A stretch of 64,000 nucleotides of DNA from Lysobacter sp. ISL-50 (GTDB taxonomy: Bacteria > Pseudomonadota > Gammaproteobacteria > Xanthomonadales > Xanthomonadaceae). The first letter of the stretch is position 1. Each line of letters starts with the position of its first letter. The notes under the pieces were generated by a model. It saw only the letters and a list, made by a program, of their open reading frames with translations. It was not told the origin of the DNA and did not search any database. Positions 16,801-25,389 of the stretch are shown here, in pieces. The position numbers and the translations under genes were made by a program. The DNA lies in contig NZ_JAGGRI010000020.1 in the NCBI RefSeq assembly GCF_018612875.1, forward strand, positions 248,001-312,000. Direction: 5' to 3'.

Positions 16801-18471
16801 CAGCAGCGTTGCGTTGGCGAACGAGATGCCGCCATTGATCTCGGCGGCGAAGACAGCATTGCTGATGACGTCGATATTGAGCGGGCCGTTGCTGGAGCCG
16901 ATGCTGAAGTTATTGCCGGCAACCTGGTTCTTCGCGCTCAGCATCACGGTCAGCGGCGCGCTGCCGACGCTGCGATTGATCGCCACCGCGCCGGCCGAGC
17001 CATCGACATTGAGGTCGCCGCGCAGGCTCGCGGTGCCCAAGGCGACGACGTTGAGGCTGCTGCCCGCATCGAGCCCGCGATTGATATCGCCGTCCTGAAG
17101 AACCGTGGCGGTGACCGCTTCATACGGATCGGTCGGCATGGCGCCGGTGGCGGCGCCGTTCACGATCGAAACATTCTGCGCGCCGACGCTCCAGAACCCG
17201 CCTCCGGTGCTGACGCGGACTCCGCGCAGATCGAAGCCGGCCGACGATCCGGTCACGACTTGGCCGCCGAAGCCGCCGTTGGCTCCGCCATGCGAGCTGA
17301 GATCGCCGAAGATGCGCGCACCGCCGTTGCCGCCCTGCAGTCCGATATAACCGCCGTCGCCGTTGTCGATCGCGTTCGCGCTCAGCACACTGCCGGCATC
17401 GACGACCAGGGTGCCGTCGCTGCTGCCCAGGTCCATGCGGCCGCCGCCGGCCTGCCCCGATGCGTCGAGCCGCGCGCCGTTCAAGACCCCGACATCGCTG
17501 CCGGTCACGCTGATGGTGCCGCCGCTCTGGCCGGGGTCCGCGCCGCTGACGTCGATCTGGCCGCCGTCGATTTCCACGCGGCGGGTGCCGGCCGACAGCA
17601 CCACGCGTCCGCCGCGATTATCCAGCGTGCGTGCGCGGATCGTGCCGGTGTTGACGATGCCGCTGGTGATGTCGTTGCTCTGTATCGTCAACACGACCTG
17701 ACCGCCGTCGGCCGTCAGCGTGCCGCTGTTGTTGATGTCGAACGCCAGCACCGAACCGCCGTCGTCAATGGTCACCTGGGTCAAACCATCGCCCTGGAAA
17801 TCCAGGGTGAGGCCGCTGCCCTTGGCGCCGATGACGGTGCCGCGCGGGGCCGAGATCTGACCGGTATTGTCCACCGAATCGCTCGACAGCAGCGCGACCG
17901 TGCCGCCGGACGTGGCGGTGATCGTGCCGTCGTTGGTCACGCCCTCACCGTTGCCGGTGAAAACGAATCGGCCGCTGTCGACGCCGGCCTGGAAGTCCGC
18001 GTTGCTGATGCTGAGCGTCGATGCCACCAGGCTGCCGACATTCACCTGCGAGCCTGCGCCGAACACCACTCCGCTGGGATTGACCAGGAACACGCGGCCA
18101 TTGGCGTTGAGGCTGCCGAAGATTTGCGAGACCGGCACCACGCTGCCGTCGCCGACCACGCGATTGAGCAACACGCTGGTCGCGCTGGGCTGGGAAACAT
18201 TGACCGTCGCGGCGCTGCCGATGGAAAAACCGCCCCAATCGATGATCGCGCCGTTGCTGGCCTGAGTGATGGTCATCGTGTTGCCGCCGGGCAGAGCGAT
18301 GACGGCGTTGCCGCCAATGACGGTACCGTTGATCGGCAGCGTCGTGGGCAGCGGCGGCTGAGCCTGCGCCAGCGAAGTCGCCAACGATGCGGCCAGCGCC
18401 AACGGCAAGGCATGCCGGACCAGCGGCCGCGGCGTGCGATGGATGGATCGGACATTGGCTTGCGCGCCCAT
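13813..18471 (-). CDS. TpsA-type exoprotein (filamentous haemagglutinin-like) with MBG-like repeats
   Basis: This secreted protein of 1552 residues uses the two-partner pathway. ATG 18471 is chosen because GGAG lies six bases before it; a GTG four codons earlier touches the upstream stop. A signal peptide ending near SLAQAQ is followed by the TPS secretion domain (about 35-290) with NPSGVVFGAGSQVNVGSL, then a long glycine/asparagine-rich beta-helix (to about 1050). Five MBG-like modules (about 1130-1500) come next; the three central ones repeat every 84 residues. The last 50 residues contain Cys pairs (NSCLASERKSGCGDF) like the cysteine hook that tethers HMW1-type adhesins, so it may stay surface-bound. 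It is third in an operon after CHAT and TpsB genes. Adhesin or contact-dependent role inferred; no toxin domain seen. Confidence 0.88.
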   Translation of the reverse strand: MGAQANVRSIHRTPRPLVRHALPLALAASLATSLAQAQPPLPTTLPINGTVIGGNAVIALPGGNTMTITQASNGAIIDWGGFSIGSAATVNVSQPSATSVLLNRVVGDGSVVPVSQIFGSLNANGRVFLVNPSGVVFGAGSQVNVGSLVASTLSISNADFQAGVDSGRFVFTGNGEGVTNDGTITATSGGTVALLSSDSVDNTGQISAPRGTVIGAKGSGLTLDFQGDGLTQVTIDDGGSVLAFDINNSGTLTADGGQVVLTIQSNDITSGIVNTGTIRARTLDNRGGRVVLSAGTRRVEIDGGQIDVSGADPGQSGGTISVTGSDVGVLNGARLDASGQAGGGRMDLGSSDGTLVVDAGSVLSANAIDNGDGGYIGLQGGNGGARIFGDLSSHGGANGGFGGQVVTGSSAGFDLRGVRVSTGGGFWSVGAQNVSIVNGAATGAMPTDPYEAVTATVLQDGDINRGLDAGSSLNVVALGTASLRGDLNVDGSAGAVAINRSVGSAPLTVMLSAKNQVAGNNFSIGSSNGPLNIDVISNAVFAAEINGGISFANATLLSNGGAIRMYGQNDAVNGFATAVGGFALQLFGTTLDTRIGQNDANGGGNVLVRARGLGASAGEFVGEGLLLSGTQIHASTGDISLLGVGDIGSYGVQLDGRGTNAGMSTTSGAIDIVGINGGGAFPNESGLGVLGGFAIQSGSGRIRLSGHSGANGGPNADQVSDALVIEDGVIAGGGGIELNGSSDGSGVGVSIGAASRIDGGAGTVLLRAGNNGVVSPMQLAGTVTAGAVNVRAGEVTAAGEVLDRNAAALRIGGGAGEFVSAASLANIAAPNLVIGHADHAGAITIAQALTRGGNLSLQNTGGNGGIALNGAVNLGSGTLALVSGGNISQSAAGGITAQSLLARSNNGSVDLSAGQNDVSGNTLAGGAAGNFNYTDINALSIGNVAAVGFDAAGAVSALSESGIGASGAVSVRNNAGDLTLNQDVSGTDVDLVTAGRLQNAAGSGINASNRWRVWANTWVGETRGGLAGSGALPNLYNCSFGGTCGVTVPTAGDHFIYAAQPTATIDVASFVREYGLNNPALSFSFAGLILGDTFGNAITGDAATLATILSDVGNYAIGGNFTSPAGYALQINPGTASITPASLVFSANPYSRLYGDPNGTLGGTVSGFRNGQSVADLLGTPVWTTNATQGSDVGRYAIGLSGVSSQNYNFVAAPGNASAFEIQQAPLLFTANPFSRRYGDPNGALSGTVSGFRNGQGVADLAGSLAWSSDATQASDVGQYAVHFGGVSSQNYQFVEAGGNATALEIRKAPLVFTADPFIRLYGDPNGALSGTVSGFRNGQSAADLAGSLAWSSDATQASGVGRYAIGFGGVSSRNYEFVAAGSNATALEIQKATLTYVADPLAVLFGQKLGDFTGSVAGFRNGDTQGTATTGVLKFSAEVGADAVPGVYPIQGSGLEAQNYAFAQAPANLTALSLNSLPPPTLPDMTRLPPDSYVYSSNVGKTPTCPSTGPLDTPGLARGGDTLAREWSKVRSRPNLNSCLASERKSGCGDF
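14270..15060. repeat. Three tandem 252-bp repeats encoding MBG-like modules
   Basis: Inside the TpsA gene the same coding block recurs with a 252-bp period. For example, CTGACGGTTCCGC starts at 14471, 14723 and 14975. Each copy encodes an 84-residue module with YGDPNGALSGTVSGFRNGQ-like text. The high identity between copies suggests recent duplication and makes the copy number prone to change by recombination. Confidence 0.85.
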
Positions 18472-18483
18472 GGGAGTCTCCAC

Positions 18484-20112
18484 TCAGAGATGCTTCTGCA
18501 GTTGCAGGTACAGGCGCGGCTCGCGCCGATCGGCGACAGCGCGTATCTCGGGCCAGGCCAGCGTGGCGTTGAACGCCCAGTTGCCGGGCCGGGCCCAACT
18601 CAGTCCCAGGCCGTAACCGCGCAGGCTCTTGCCGTTCTCCGGAACGAGGCGCGAGCGGTCGTGATCGAACGCGCCGTGAGCGGCGTCGTAGAACACGAAC
18701 GGAGTCACCCGCTCGTTCAGCGCGTAACGCAGTTCGAGGTTGGCGATCCAGCCCTCGTCCACCAGCGCTTCGTTGGTCGAGTACGCGCGCACCGCGCGGG
18801 GTCCGCCCAGCGAGAGCTGTTCGGAGGAATCCAGGTTGCGATTGGCGAGTTGCACGCCGACGCCGAGGAACAGGCTCAGGTCCTTCGTCAAGGCCTGCAA
18901 GCGCGTCGCCTGCACGGTGAACTTGGTGAAATAGCCCTGGGTTTTCCGCCCGATCGGCGATTGGTCGATGAATTCGCTGACCGGATCGCGGATATCCAGC
19001 TCGCCGCGATAGAGCACGCCGTTGACGCTGGTGTAGCCGCCGCCGAACAAGGCATCGCGATGCTCGAACGACCAACCGGCGGTGGCGCCGCGTATGCGTT
19101 TTTCGGTCTCGAAATCGACCGCTTCGAACTCGTCGGTCAGCGACTTTCGATCGAAGCCGAAGCGCAGGAACAAATTGGTCCCGCGCTGGCGGATCAAGGG
19201 ATAGGTGGCCGAGACATCGGCGATGTCGGCCGTGCCCGTGGCTTGCAGGGCGCGGAATTCGCCGCCCAGTTCGTACTGCACGCGGGCGACGCCGGCGCCG
19301 ACGCGCAGACCGTCGTAGCCGACCGGAAGCTCGTAGGCCAAACGGCCGAACGCGGTATGCGCATCCTCGGCCACCATCACGCGCAGATCGAGATTGTCGC
19401 CGTGCCCGGTCGGACTCGCCCAGCGCATGGTGCCGCCGGCGCGGAGGCGTCCCGACTCCGGGGTGCCGTGGTTGTCGACCTCCACCACGAATCCCAGGGC
19501 TTCGCCGCGGGACACCTGCACGTTCAGATCGGTGCTGCCGATGGCGGCGCCGGATTCGACCGCGGATTTCGGCCGGATGCCGGGCAAATCCGACAACAGC
19601 AGCATCGCGCGCTCGTAACGCGGGCCGTTGAGCGCCTGCCCCGGCTGCAGCACCTTCATCAAGGTTTTCTCGACCCGCGCGGCCGGTATCGGCGCATCGG
19701 GATCGACATCGATATGGACCTGGCCCAGGGTGCCTTCGACGATGTTGATCGTGACCTTGCCCTGCTCCACTTCCTGCACCGGCACCACGGCCTGGGCGAG
19801 GAAATAGCCGCGATCGCGATAGCGCGCGGTCACGCGCTTGGCGATGTCTTCCAGATCGGCGAGGGTCACCTCCTGTCCGATCCGATAGGCCACCATCGTC
19901 TGCAGGTCGGTGTCGCTTAAACGCGTGTTGCCGACGAACTCGATCGCGGTCAGGGTAAAGCGCGCCTGCGACGGCGCCCGCATCTGCGGCTCCGGCAGCG
20001 CCTGCTGCGGGGCCTGCGGTTCGGGTTCGGCCCGCGCCTGCCCGCACAGGGCCATCAACACGGCGCAGGCAAGTATGCGCAGGCGGAATACGGAAGGCTG
20101 CATCGGCGTCAT
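18484..20112 (-). CDS. TpsB outer-membrane transporter (FhaC/ShlB family)
   Basis: This 542-residue protein exports the TpsA partner encoded immediately downstream. A signal peptide ends near QARA. Two POTRA-like modules (about 50-195) contain FTLTAIEFVGNTRLSD and VTARYRDRGYFLAQAVVPVQ, the latter typical of POTRA_2 in this family. A 16-strand barrel follows (about 205-542) with the conserved LRGYGLGLSW near the C-terminal third, close to the family's VRGY loop motif, and the chain ends YLQLQKHL. The start ATG follows the CHAT gene stop by one base (TGAGATG), and the TpsA start lies 13 bases after the TpsB stop, so the three genes are translationally close-coupled. Confidence 0.93.
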   Translation of the reverse strand: MTPMQPSVFRLRILACAVLMALCGQARAEPEPQAPQQALPEPQMRAPSQARFTLTAIEFVGNTRLSDTDLQTMVAYRIGQEVTLADLEDIAKRVTARYRDRGYFLAQAVVPVQEVEQGKVTINIVEGTLGQVHIDVDPDAPIPAARVEKTLMKVLQPGQALNGPRYERAMLLLSDLPGIRPKSAVESGAAIGSTDLNVQVSRGEALGFVVEVDNHGTPESGRLRAGGTMRWASPTGHGDNLDLRVMVAEDAHTAFGRLAYELPVGYDGLRVGAGVARVQYELGGEFRALQATGTADIADVSATYPLIRQRGTNLFLRFGFDRKSLTDEFEAVDFETEKRIRGATAGWSFEHRDALFGGGYTSVNGVLYRGELDIRDPVSEFIDQSPIGRKTQGYFTKFTVQATRLQALTKDLSLFLGVGVQLANRNLDSSEQLSLGGPRAVRAYSTNEALVDEGWIANLELRYALNERVTPFVFYDAAHGAFDHDRSRLVPENGKSLRGYGLGLSWARPGNWAFNATLAWPEIRAVADRREPRLYLQLQKHL

Positions 20113-20113
20113 C

Positions 20114-22297
20114 TCAGTTCTCCACCGTCAGGCGCCAATTGCCGATCAGGTTGAACGACGCCCAATAGAACGGATGCGAGGTTTCCGGGTGCTCGAGCAC
20201 CGCCAACTGCCCGGCCTGCATCGCCCGTTGCAGGTCCTCGCCCGCGCGCAGATCGCGGTAGAAGGTGGTCATCAGGCGTTCGGTGTCGCGGTCGGGAACC
20301 GGCCACAATGAGGCGACCAGCGCCGAGGTCCCGGCCGACAGGAACGAGCGCGTGAAGCCCAGCACTTCATCGCCGTCGGCGACGCGGCCCAGCCCCGACT
20401 CGCAGGCCGACAGCGTCACCAGCGAGACGTTGTTGAGATTCAGGCTCAGCACTTCGCGCGCTTCGAGAAAATTCTGCCGGCCGTTCTCGTCGGCGAGCAG
20501 GATCTGCGAATGCAGCGGGTCGGCGATGTCGGCGCGGGCGTGCGCGGCGACGTGGACGATGCGCGCCTTGGGCGCCTCGGATTGGAAACGCGCTTTTGTC
20601 GCCGCCGCCTCCAGGTAAACCTGCGGACGCGGGAACAGCGCCGCCAGATTGCCGACTTCGCGCTCCGCTCCAGGCAAGGGCTCGGCGACCGCGGGGCTAA
20701 CCAGCGGATTGCCGAACGCGAGCAACTGCGGCGCCGTCCTTGGCGCGCGCGAAGCCAAGCGCGCGGCGATGCTGACCGACGGCGCGATCGCGATGGGATG
20801 GCGCTGGATCAGGTATTTGCCGTCCACGCGCAGCGCCTGGAACGGCAGGTAATGCAAGGGCCCGTGCGGAATCACGATCAGGCGTTGCCCGTCCTGCAGG
20901 CGCAGCGGCGCCAGCAACAAGGTGGCGATGCTGTCGCCCGCGTCCACCGCGGACGGACGCAGGCCGACGATCGCCTGCCGGTAGGCTTCCACCAGGCGCA
21001 CCAGATCGGCGCGCGACACCGCGATGCGGTGTTCGCTCACGCCCTCCGGCGAGATCACCCAGACCAGCAACTGGTCCGGCAGCGAGTGGAAGGCGACGAT
21101 GCGCTCGTCGGCGCGCAGCAGCTTGCGCAGGCTGGCGACATCGGCCACCTGCGCGGTGGCGTCCTCCGGCGTCTTGCCGCGGTCGGCGACCGCGTCCAGC
21201 AACGCGCGCGCGCGGCTGCGCTCGCTGACGGCGAACGCGCGCTCGGGGTTGCCGGTCTGCGAATACAGACGAATCGCGCGCTCGAACACCGATTGCAGAT
21301 CCGAGAACAGACCCATCTTGAATTCGTCGCTGCGAAAACGCGCGCGCACGTTGTCGAACGCGGCGAGCGCCTGATCGAGTGCCTGCGCCGCCTGATCGGG
21401 ATGGCCCAGCGCCTGCTCGCTGCGCGAAACCCCGTCCAGCGCCCACATCCGGTAATTGCCTTCGTCGCCGGGCACCGTCTGCGCGGCCAGGCGCTGGAAC
21501 AAGGCCAGCGCCTGCTGCGGCTTGTTTTCCGCCAACAACAGGCGGCCGCGCGTGCGTTCGAGTTGGGCGCGCTGCGCCGGATCGTCCGGCGCCTGCAGCG
21601 CATCGAGTTCGCGCTGCGCGCGGACGAGGTCGCCGGACTGGATCAGCGCGTTGGCCAGCGAGGCCTGCACCAGCGGGCGGTAGCGCGCGGAACTGGTCTG
21701 CAGCGCGAGCTCGTATGCCGCGATCGCCTCCGGATAGCGTTGCTGCCGGCTGCGCACGTCGCCCAGGATCTTGTGCGCCGGGCCGTGCACCTTTTGCGGA
21801 TCTTCGGCGTGCTTGGACAGCGCGAGCGTGGCGAAGGTCTCGGCGCGGTCGAGCTGGCCGGAGTAGCTGAAAACGATGGCCAGATCACGGTAAGCCTTGG
21901 CCAGCAGGTCTTCGTTGCCGGTCTGCAAGGCGACGTGCAGGGCCTTGCTCGCCGCCTGCACGCTGCGGCGGAATTCGCCGCGGTCGGCCAGCGCCACCGC
22001 CTGGCTGCAATATTCGTAACCGTCGAGCCGGACGGTTTCCGTCTCGTACAGGGCGGCGCCGTCTTCGGCCAGGGCCAAGGCGGTATCCGCATCGTCCATG
22101 CGCGAGATCGCATGCAGCGCCGCGCGCACGTCGGGACGCTCGATCTCCGGCATCGCGGCCGCCGGCACCGGCGCCTGCGCCAACGCGCAAGGCGCGATCG
22201 CCACCAGCGCGATCAATGCGACATGGGCCAGACGCGACGCGAGCGCCGAGTCCGTGCGGTTCCGCTTCTGGCAGGAAAGCGGGCGAATAATGCGCAT
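20114..22297 (-). CDS. Exported TPR-CHAT (caspase-like) protein
   Basis: This 727-residue protein is first in the CHAT-TpsB-TpsA operon. GGAG lies seven bases before the ATG. A hydrophobic segment ending CALAQA (about residue 41) looks like a signal peptide, so the protein should be periplasmic. Residues 70-340 are TPR-like helical repeats. The C-terminal 300 residues form a CHAT domain with PHGPLHYLPFQAL, the catalytic His in RIVHVAAHA and the catalytic Cys in VTLSACESGLG, ending FYWASFNLIGNW. CHAT domains are caspase-clan cysteine proteases; in gRAMP/Craspase a TPR-CHAT is a regulated protease. Both catalytic residues are present. Processing or quality control of the TpsA exoprotein is a plausible role, but that is an inference. 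Confidence 0.88.
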   Translation of the reverse strand: MRIIRPLSCQKRNRTDSALASRLAHVALIALVAIAPCALAQAPVPAAAMPEIERPDVRAALHAISRMDDADTALALAEDGAALYETETVRLDGYEYCSQAVALADRGEFRRSVQAASKALHVALQTGNEDLLAKAYRDLAIVFSYSGQLDRAETFATLALSKHAEDPQKVHGPAHKILGDVRSRQQRYPEAIAAYELALQTSSARYRPLVQASLANALIQSGDLVRAQRELDALQAPDDPAQRAQLERTRGRLLLAENKPQQALALFQRLAAQTVPGDEGNYRMWALDGVSRSEQALGHPDQAAQALDQALAAFDNVRARFRSDEFKMGLFSDLQSVFERAIRLYSQTGNPERAFAVSERSRARALLDAVADRGKTPEDATAQVADVASLRKLLRADERIVAFHSLPDQLLVWVISPEGVSEHRIAVSRADLVRLVEAYRQAIVGLRPSAVDAGDSIATLLLAPLRLQDGQRLIVIPHGPLHYLPFQALRVDGKYLIQRHPIAIAPSVSIAARLASRAPRTAPQLLAFGNPLVSPAVAEPLPGAEREVGNLAALFPRPQVYLEAAATKARFQSEAPKARIVHVAAHARADIADPLHSQILLADENGRQNFLEAREVLSLNLNNVSLVTLSACESGLGRVADGDEVLGFTRSFLSAGTSALVASLWPVPDRDTERLMTTFYRDLRAGEDLQRAMQAGQLAVLEHPETSHPFYWASFNLIGNWRLTVEN

Positions 22298-22487
22298 GCC
22301 GAAACTCCATGTCCGGGGGAATGTCGATCGCGATCACAAATCGCGGCGACGACCGGAGTCTAGGAAGGCATGCGCGCCGCGCCTATCCGTGAAAGGGAGT
22401 AGTGCTTTCGGCTTACGCGGCCCCCGCGTGGAGGCCGAACGACAGACACCGGGCGGCAGAGCGCGCGGTGTGTTTACCGCGAAGCGG

Positions 22488-23072
22488 TCAGGCCAGCTTC
22501 GCCAGACGCAGGCCGGCCGAGCAAGAGACCTCGCTCTCGTCCGCCGCGCCAAGCGCGCGGCCGTCCGCCGATGCGTCGCGGCAGAACTCGATCAGGCTGC
22601 CCGGCGTCGGGCCCGAGACGTACACGCATCCCAGCGGTGTCAGGAATTCGGCGCGCCGCTCGGCGGACAGACCCGGCAAGATCGCGCGCAGTACGCGCGG
22701 ATCGTAGAAACGGAAGAACTGCGTGCGGCCGTCCGCTCCCGGAATCCGCAACCAGGCGCGCAAATGCCCGCGCAACGCCCGGCCGTCGCTGCCGGCGCGG
22801 GTGCACAGGACGATGCCGCTGCCGCGTTCCCACACCGCGCGCAGCGCGGCGGCGACGGCCGATGCCTCGCAGTGCAATCGCACCAGATACGGCGCGCATT
22901 CGGCCAGGACCGGGTCCAGGCCCTCGGCCAGCAGACACCAGAACTCCGCGCCGGTGGCCCGCAGACGCTCTGGCAGTCCCGGGATCTTGCGTCCATCGAG
23001 CACGGCGTAGACATCGCCGGCGCCGGTGAACAGGCGCTCATGCAGCACATCTTCGAGCACGCCCGCGTTCAT
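22488..23072 (-). CDS. DUF4123 protein, T6SS effector-adaptor family
   Basis: This 194-residue protein starts at the ATG giving MNAGVLEDVLHERL, with GGGAG upstream; the open frame continues 65 codons further but reads like non-coding sequence. The body matches DUF4123: VYAVLDGRKIP, CAPYLVRL, RGHLRAWLRI and FFRFYDPRVLRAILPGL. DUF4123 proteins (Tap-1/TEC) load effectors onto VgrG or Hcp of type VI secretion. Here it is isolated, with no VgrG or effector beside it, about 5 kb from the T6SS locus. The next gene on its left is the CHAT gene on the same strand, about 190 bp away; on its right is a divergent histidine kinase. Confidence 0.82.
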   Translation of the reverse strand: MNAGVLEDVLHERLFTGAGDVYAVLDGRKIPGLPERLRATGAEFWCLLAEGLDPVLAECAPYLVRLHCEASAVAAALRAVWERGSGIVLCTRAGSDGRALRGHLRAWLRIPGADGRTQFFRFYDPRVLRAILPGLSAERRAEFLTPLGCVYVSGPTPGSLIEFCRDASADGRALGAADESEVSCSAGLRLAKLA

Positions 23073-23347
23073 GCCGGTCTCCCGTGCCGGGGCGGCCGCC
23101 CATCCTGGACCTGCCGTCCGCCGCGCACTTCCGACTGCCTTGTCATCGTCCTGCTCCTGTCTGCTGCCGCCCTTCCTGAGCGACAGGGCGAGGGAATTCA
23201 TCGACCGATTTCTCGATCTGGGCCCCCCGCCATATCTGAAACGAATTAACGCCCATGCAGCGGCCACCCATCGCGACCGCGGCCGCCCGCCTTGCCGGCC
23301 CGGCGTATCGCGCCGAATCCCGGCGGACGCGCTAGATTACCTCGGCG

Positions 23348-25255
23348 ATGAATACCCATGTTCAAAATCCGGCCACGCCCGACCGTCGCAGACGGCCCTA
23401 CGACCTGTCGCTGGTCGCGCGGCTGAGCCTGCTGGCGATCGTTCCCGCCACCCTGATCGCGATCCTGCTGGCGGTGCTGCTGAACGACAACCAGCGCCGC
23501 GAAGTCGAGCGGGTCACCTCAGCCTCGGCCGAAGTGGTGGCGGAGAATTTCGCCGCCGCCGCCTCATCGGCGATGAAGCAAGGCGACCGCGCGGCATTGG
23601 CGCGCATCGCCAAGCCGTTGGCGAGCAATACCGACCTGGTGCGCGTGCAATTCCTCTCGCGCGAGGGCGAAATCCTGGCCGAGGCGCTCGGCCCGACCGC
23701 CGCTTCGCAGTCGCGCTACGTCGAAGTCTCGCGCAAGATCCGTTCCACCTCGGCCTCGGCGCCCTCCCCCGGTTGGGTGCGCGTGCAGTTCGGATTGCAA
23801 CGCATGGACGACATCCGCACGCGCCAGGCGCAGGCGACCGCGGCGGTGCTGGCGGTGTGCCTGGTGATCGCCGGCGTGACCGGATGGCGCGTGGCCAGGC
23901 GCGTCAGCGCGCCGGTGCTGGAACTGGCCGAAGCGGTGGACAAGCTCGGACGCGGCGGGCGCAGCGTGCGCGTCCCGGTCACCCGCGGCGGCGAGATCGG
24001 CCATCTGCAGCAAGGCTTCAACGCCGCCTCGGTCGCCCTTACCGAGGCCTGGGAGGAACTCGAAGCGCGCATCGCCGCGGCCACCTCCGAGTTGGCGCAC
24101 AAGAACGCGAAACTGGAAGCCGCAAGCCAGGCGCGCGCGCATTTCCTCGCCGCCGCCAGCCACGACCTGCGCCAGCCGCTGTACGCCCTGACCCTGTTTT
24201 CCTCGGCGCTCAAGGTCGGCGAAACCGATCCCGCCCGGCTCACCCGCGCCAGTCACATCCAGGAATGCGTGGCCACGCTCGACGGCCTGTTCTCGGAGCT
24301 GCTGGACCTCTCGCGGCTGGAAAGCGGCGCGATGCAACCGGCGTTCAGCGAGTTCGCCCTCGACCCCTTGCTGGAAGACGTGAACCGCACCTTCCGCATG
24401 ATCGCGGAGAAACGCGAACTGCGGCTGGTCCTGCGCAAGACCGACGCCTGGGTGCATACCGACCGCATCATGCTCGCGCGCGTCATCAACAATCTGGTCA
24501 GCAACGCGCTGCGCTACACCGAGCGTGGCGGCGTGCTGGTCGGCGTGCGCCGCGCCGGCGACACGCACGTGCGCATCGAAGTATGGGACACCGGGCCCGG
24601 CATCGCGCCGGAGTACCAGACCCGCGTGTTCGAAGAGTTCTTCCAGGTCGAGCAGGCGCGCGCCGACGCGGAAAACCGCGAACACGGCCTCGGCCTCGGC
24701 TTGGCCACGGTGAATCGCTTGATGCATTTGCTGGGCGGCGAAGTCGTGCTGCGCTCGCGTCCGGGCAGCGGCAGCGTATTCAGCGTGACCATCCCGCGCG
24801 CCGGCGCGGAAGCCAGCCGCCGCGTCAGCGAACACCCGACCGAAGCGCCGCTGGACGTCAGCGGCCTGCGCGTGCTGGTGATCGACGACGAGCGCGCCAT
24901 CCTGGAAGGCATGCGCGTGCTGATGCACAGCTGGAACTGCGACATGCGCGCGGCCGAGGACGCCGAGCAGGCGGTGGCGGCGCTGCGCGACTGGGGCCCG
25001 CCCGACATCGTGCTGTCGGATCTCAAACTCGCGCGCGGCCGCACTGGCCTGGAGGCGCTGCAGCGGCTCGACGCGCACTACGGCGTGGACGCCGGCGCGG
25101 TGCGCCCGTTCGCGCGCCTGCTGATCACCGGAGAAACCAAGGGCGAGCGCCTGCACGAGGCTACCGCGGCGCGCATCCCGGTCCTGCATAAGCCGGTGCC
25201 GCCGGAGCGGCTGCGCGAGGCGATGATGGCGGCGATCCTGACCAAGCAGGCCTGA
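23348..25255 (+). CDS. Hybrid sensor histidine kinase with C-terminal receiver
   Basis: This 635-residue inner-membrane kinase has a transmembrane helix (about 24-46), a short periplasmic domain (about 47-160), a second helix (about 163-181) and HAMP (about 182-235). HisKA follows with the phosphoacceptor His272 in ASHDLRQPLYAL, then HATPase with the N-box NNLVSNALRY, G1 DTGPGI and G2 GLGLGLATVN. The receiver (about 506-630) has Asp558 in VLSDLKLARG and Lys615 in HKP. All catalytic residues are present. The HDLRQPL form is typical of hybrid kinases of this type. No separate output regulator is adjacent, so phosphotransfer to a partner elsewhere is likely. Signal unknown. Confidence 0.92.
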   Translation: MNTHVQNPATPDRRRRPYDLSLVARLSLLAIVPATLIAILLAVLLNDNQRREVERVTSASAEVVAENFAAAASSAMKQGDRAALARIAKPLASNTDLVRVQFLSREGEILAEALGPTAASQSRYVEVSRKIRSTSASAPSPGWVRVQFGLQRMDDIRTRQAQATAAVLAVCLVIAGVTGWRVARRVSAPVLELAEAVDKLGRGGRSVRVPVTRGGEIGHLQQGFNAASVALTEAWEELEARIAAATSELAHKNAKLEAASQARAHFLAAASHDLRQPLYALTLFSSALKVGETDPARLTRASHIQECVATLDGLFSELLDLSRLESGAMQPAFSEFALDPLLEDVNRTFRMIAEKRELRLVLRKTDAWVHTDRIMLARVINNLVSNALRYTERGGVLVGVRRAGDTHVRIEVWDTGPGIAPEYQTRVFEEFFQVEQARADAENREHGLGLGLATVNRLMHLLGGEVVLRSRPGSGSVFSVTIPRAGAEASRRVSEHPTEAPLDVSGLRVLVIDDERAILEGMRVLMHSWNCDMRAAEDAEQAVAALRDWGPPDIVLSDLKLARGRTGLEALQRLDAHYGVDAGAVRPFARLLITGETKGERLHEATAARIPVLHKPVPPERLREAMMAAILTKQA

Positions 25256-25389
25256 GAACCTGTTCACGATCTCCGCAACAGTAGCGCCAGGAAGGGCAAA
25301 TGGATGATTGCAAGCAGGTATTGAGCTTGGCGCTGTTCGCATTGGGTATGGATGGCGTCACGCAGCGATGGCTAAGGCCAGTAGAGCGG

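Noticed and set aside
16573-19920. Plus-strand open frame of 1115 codons opposite the TpsA and TpsB genes
   Set aside because: It is an antisense shadow of two well-supported genes; its product is Arg/Ala/Asp low-complexity text with no domain.
23073-23267. 65-codon N-terminal extension of the DUF4123 protein
   Set aside because: It has no similarity to the family; ATG 23072 has GGGAG upstream and begins where the DUF4123 fold begins.
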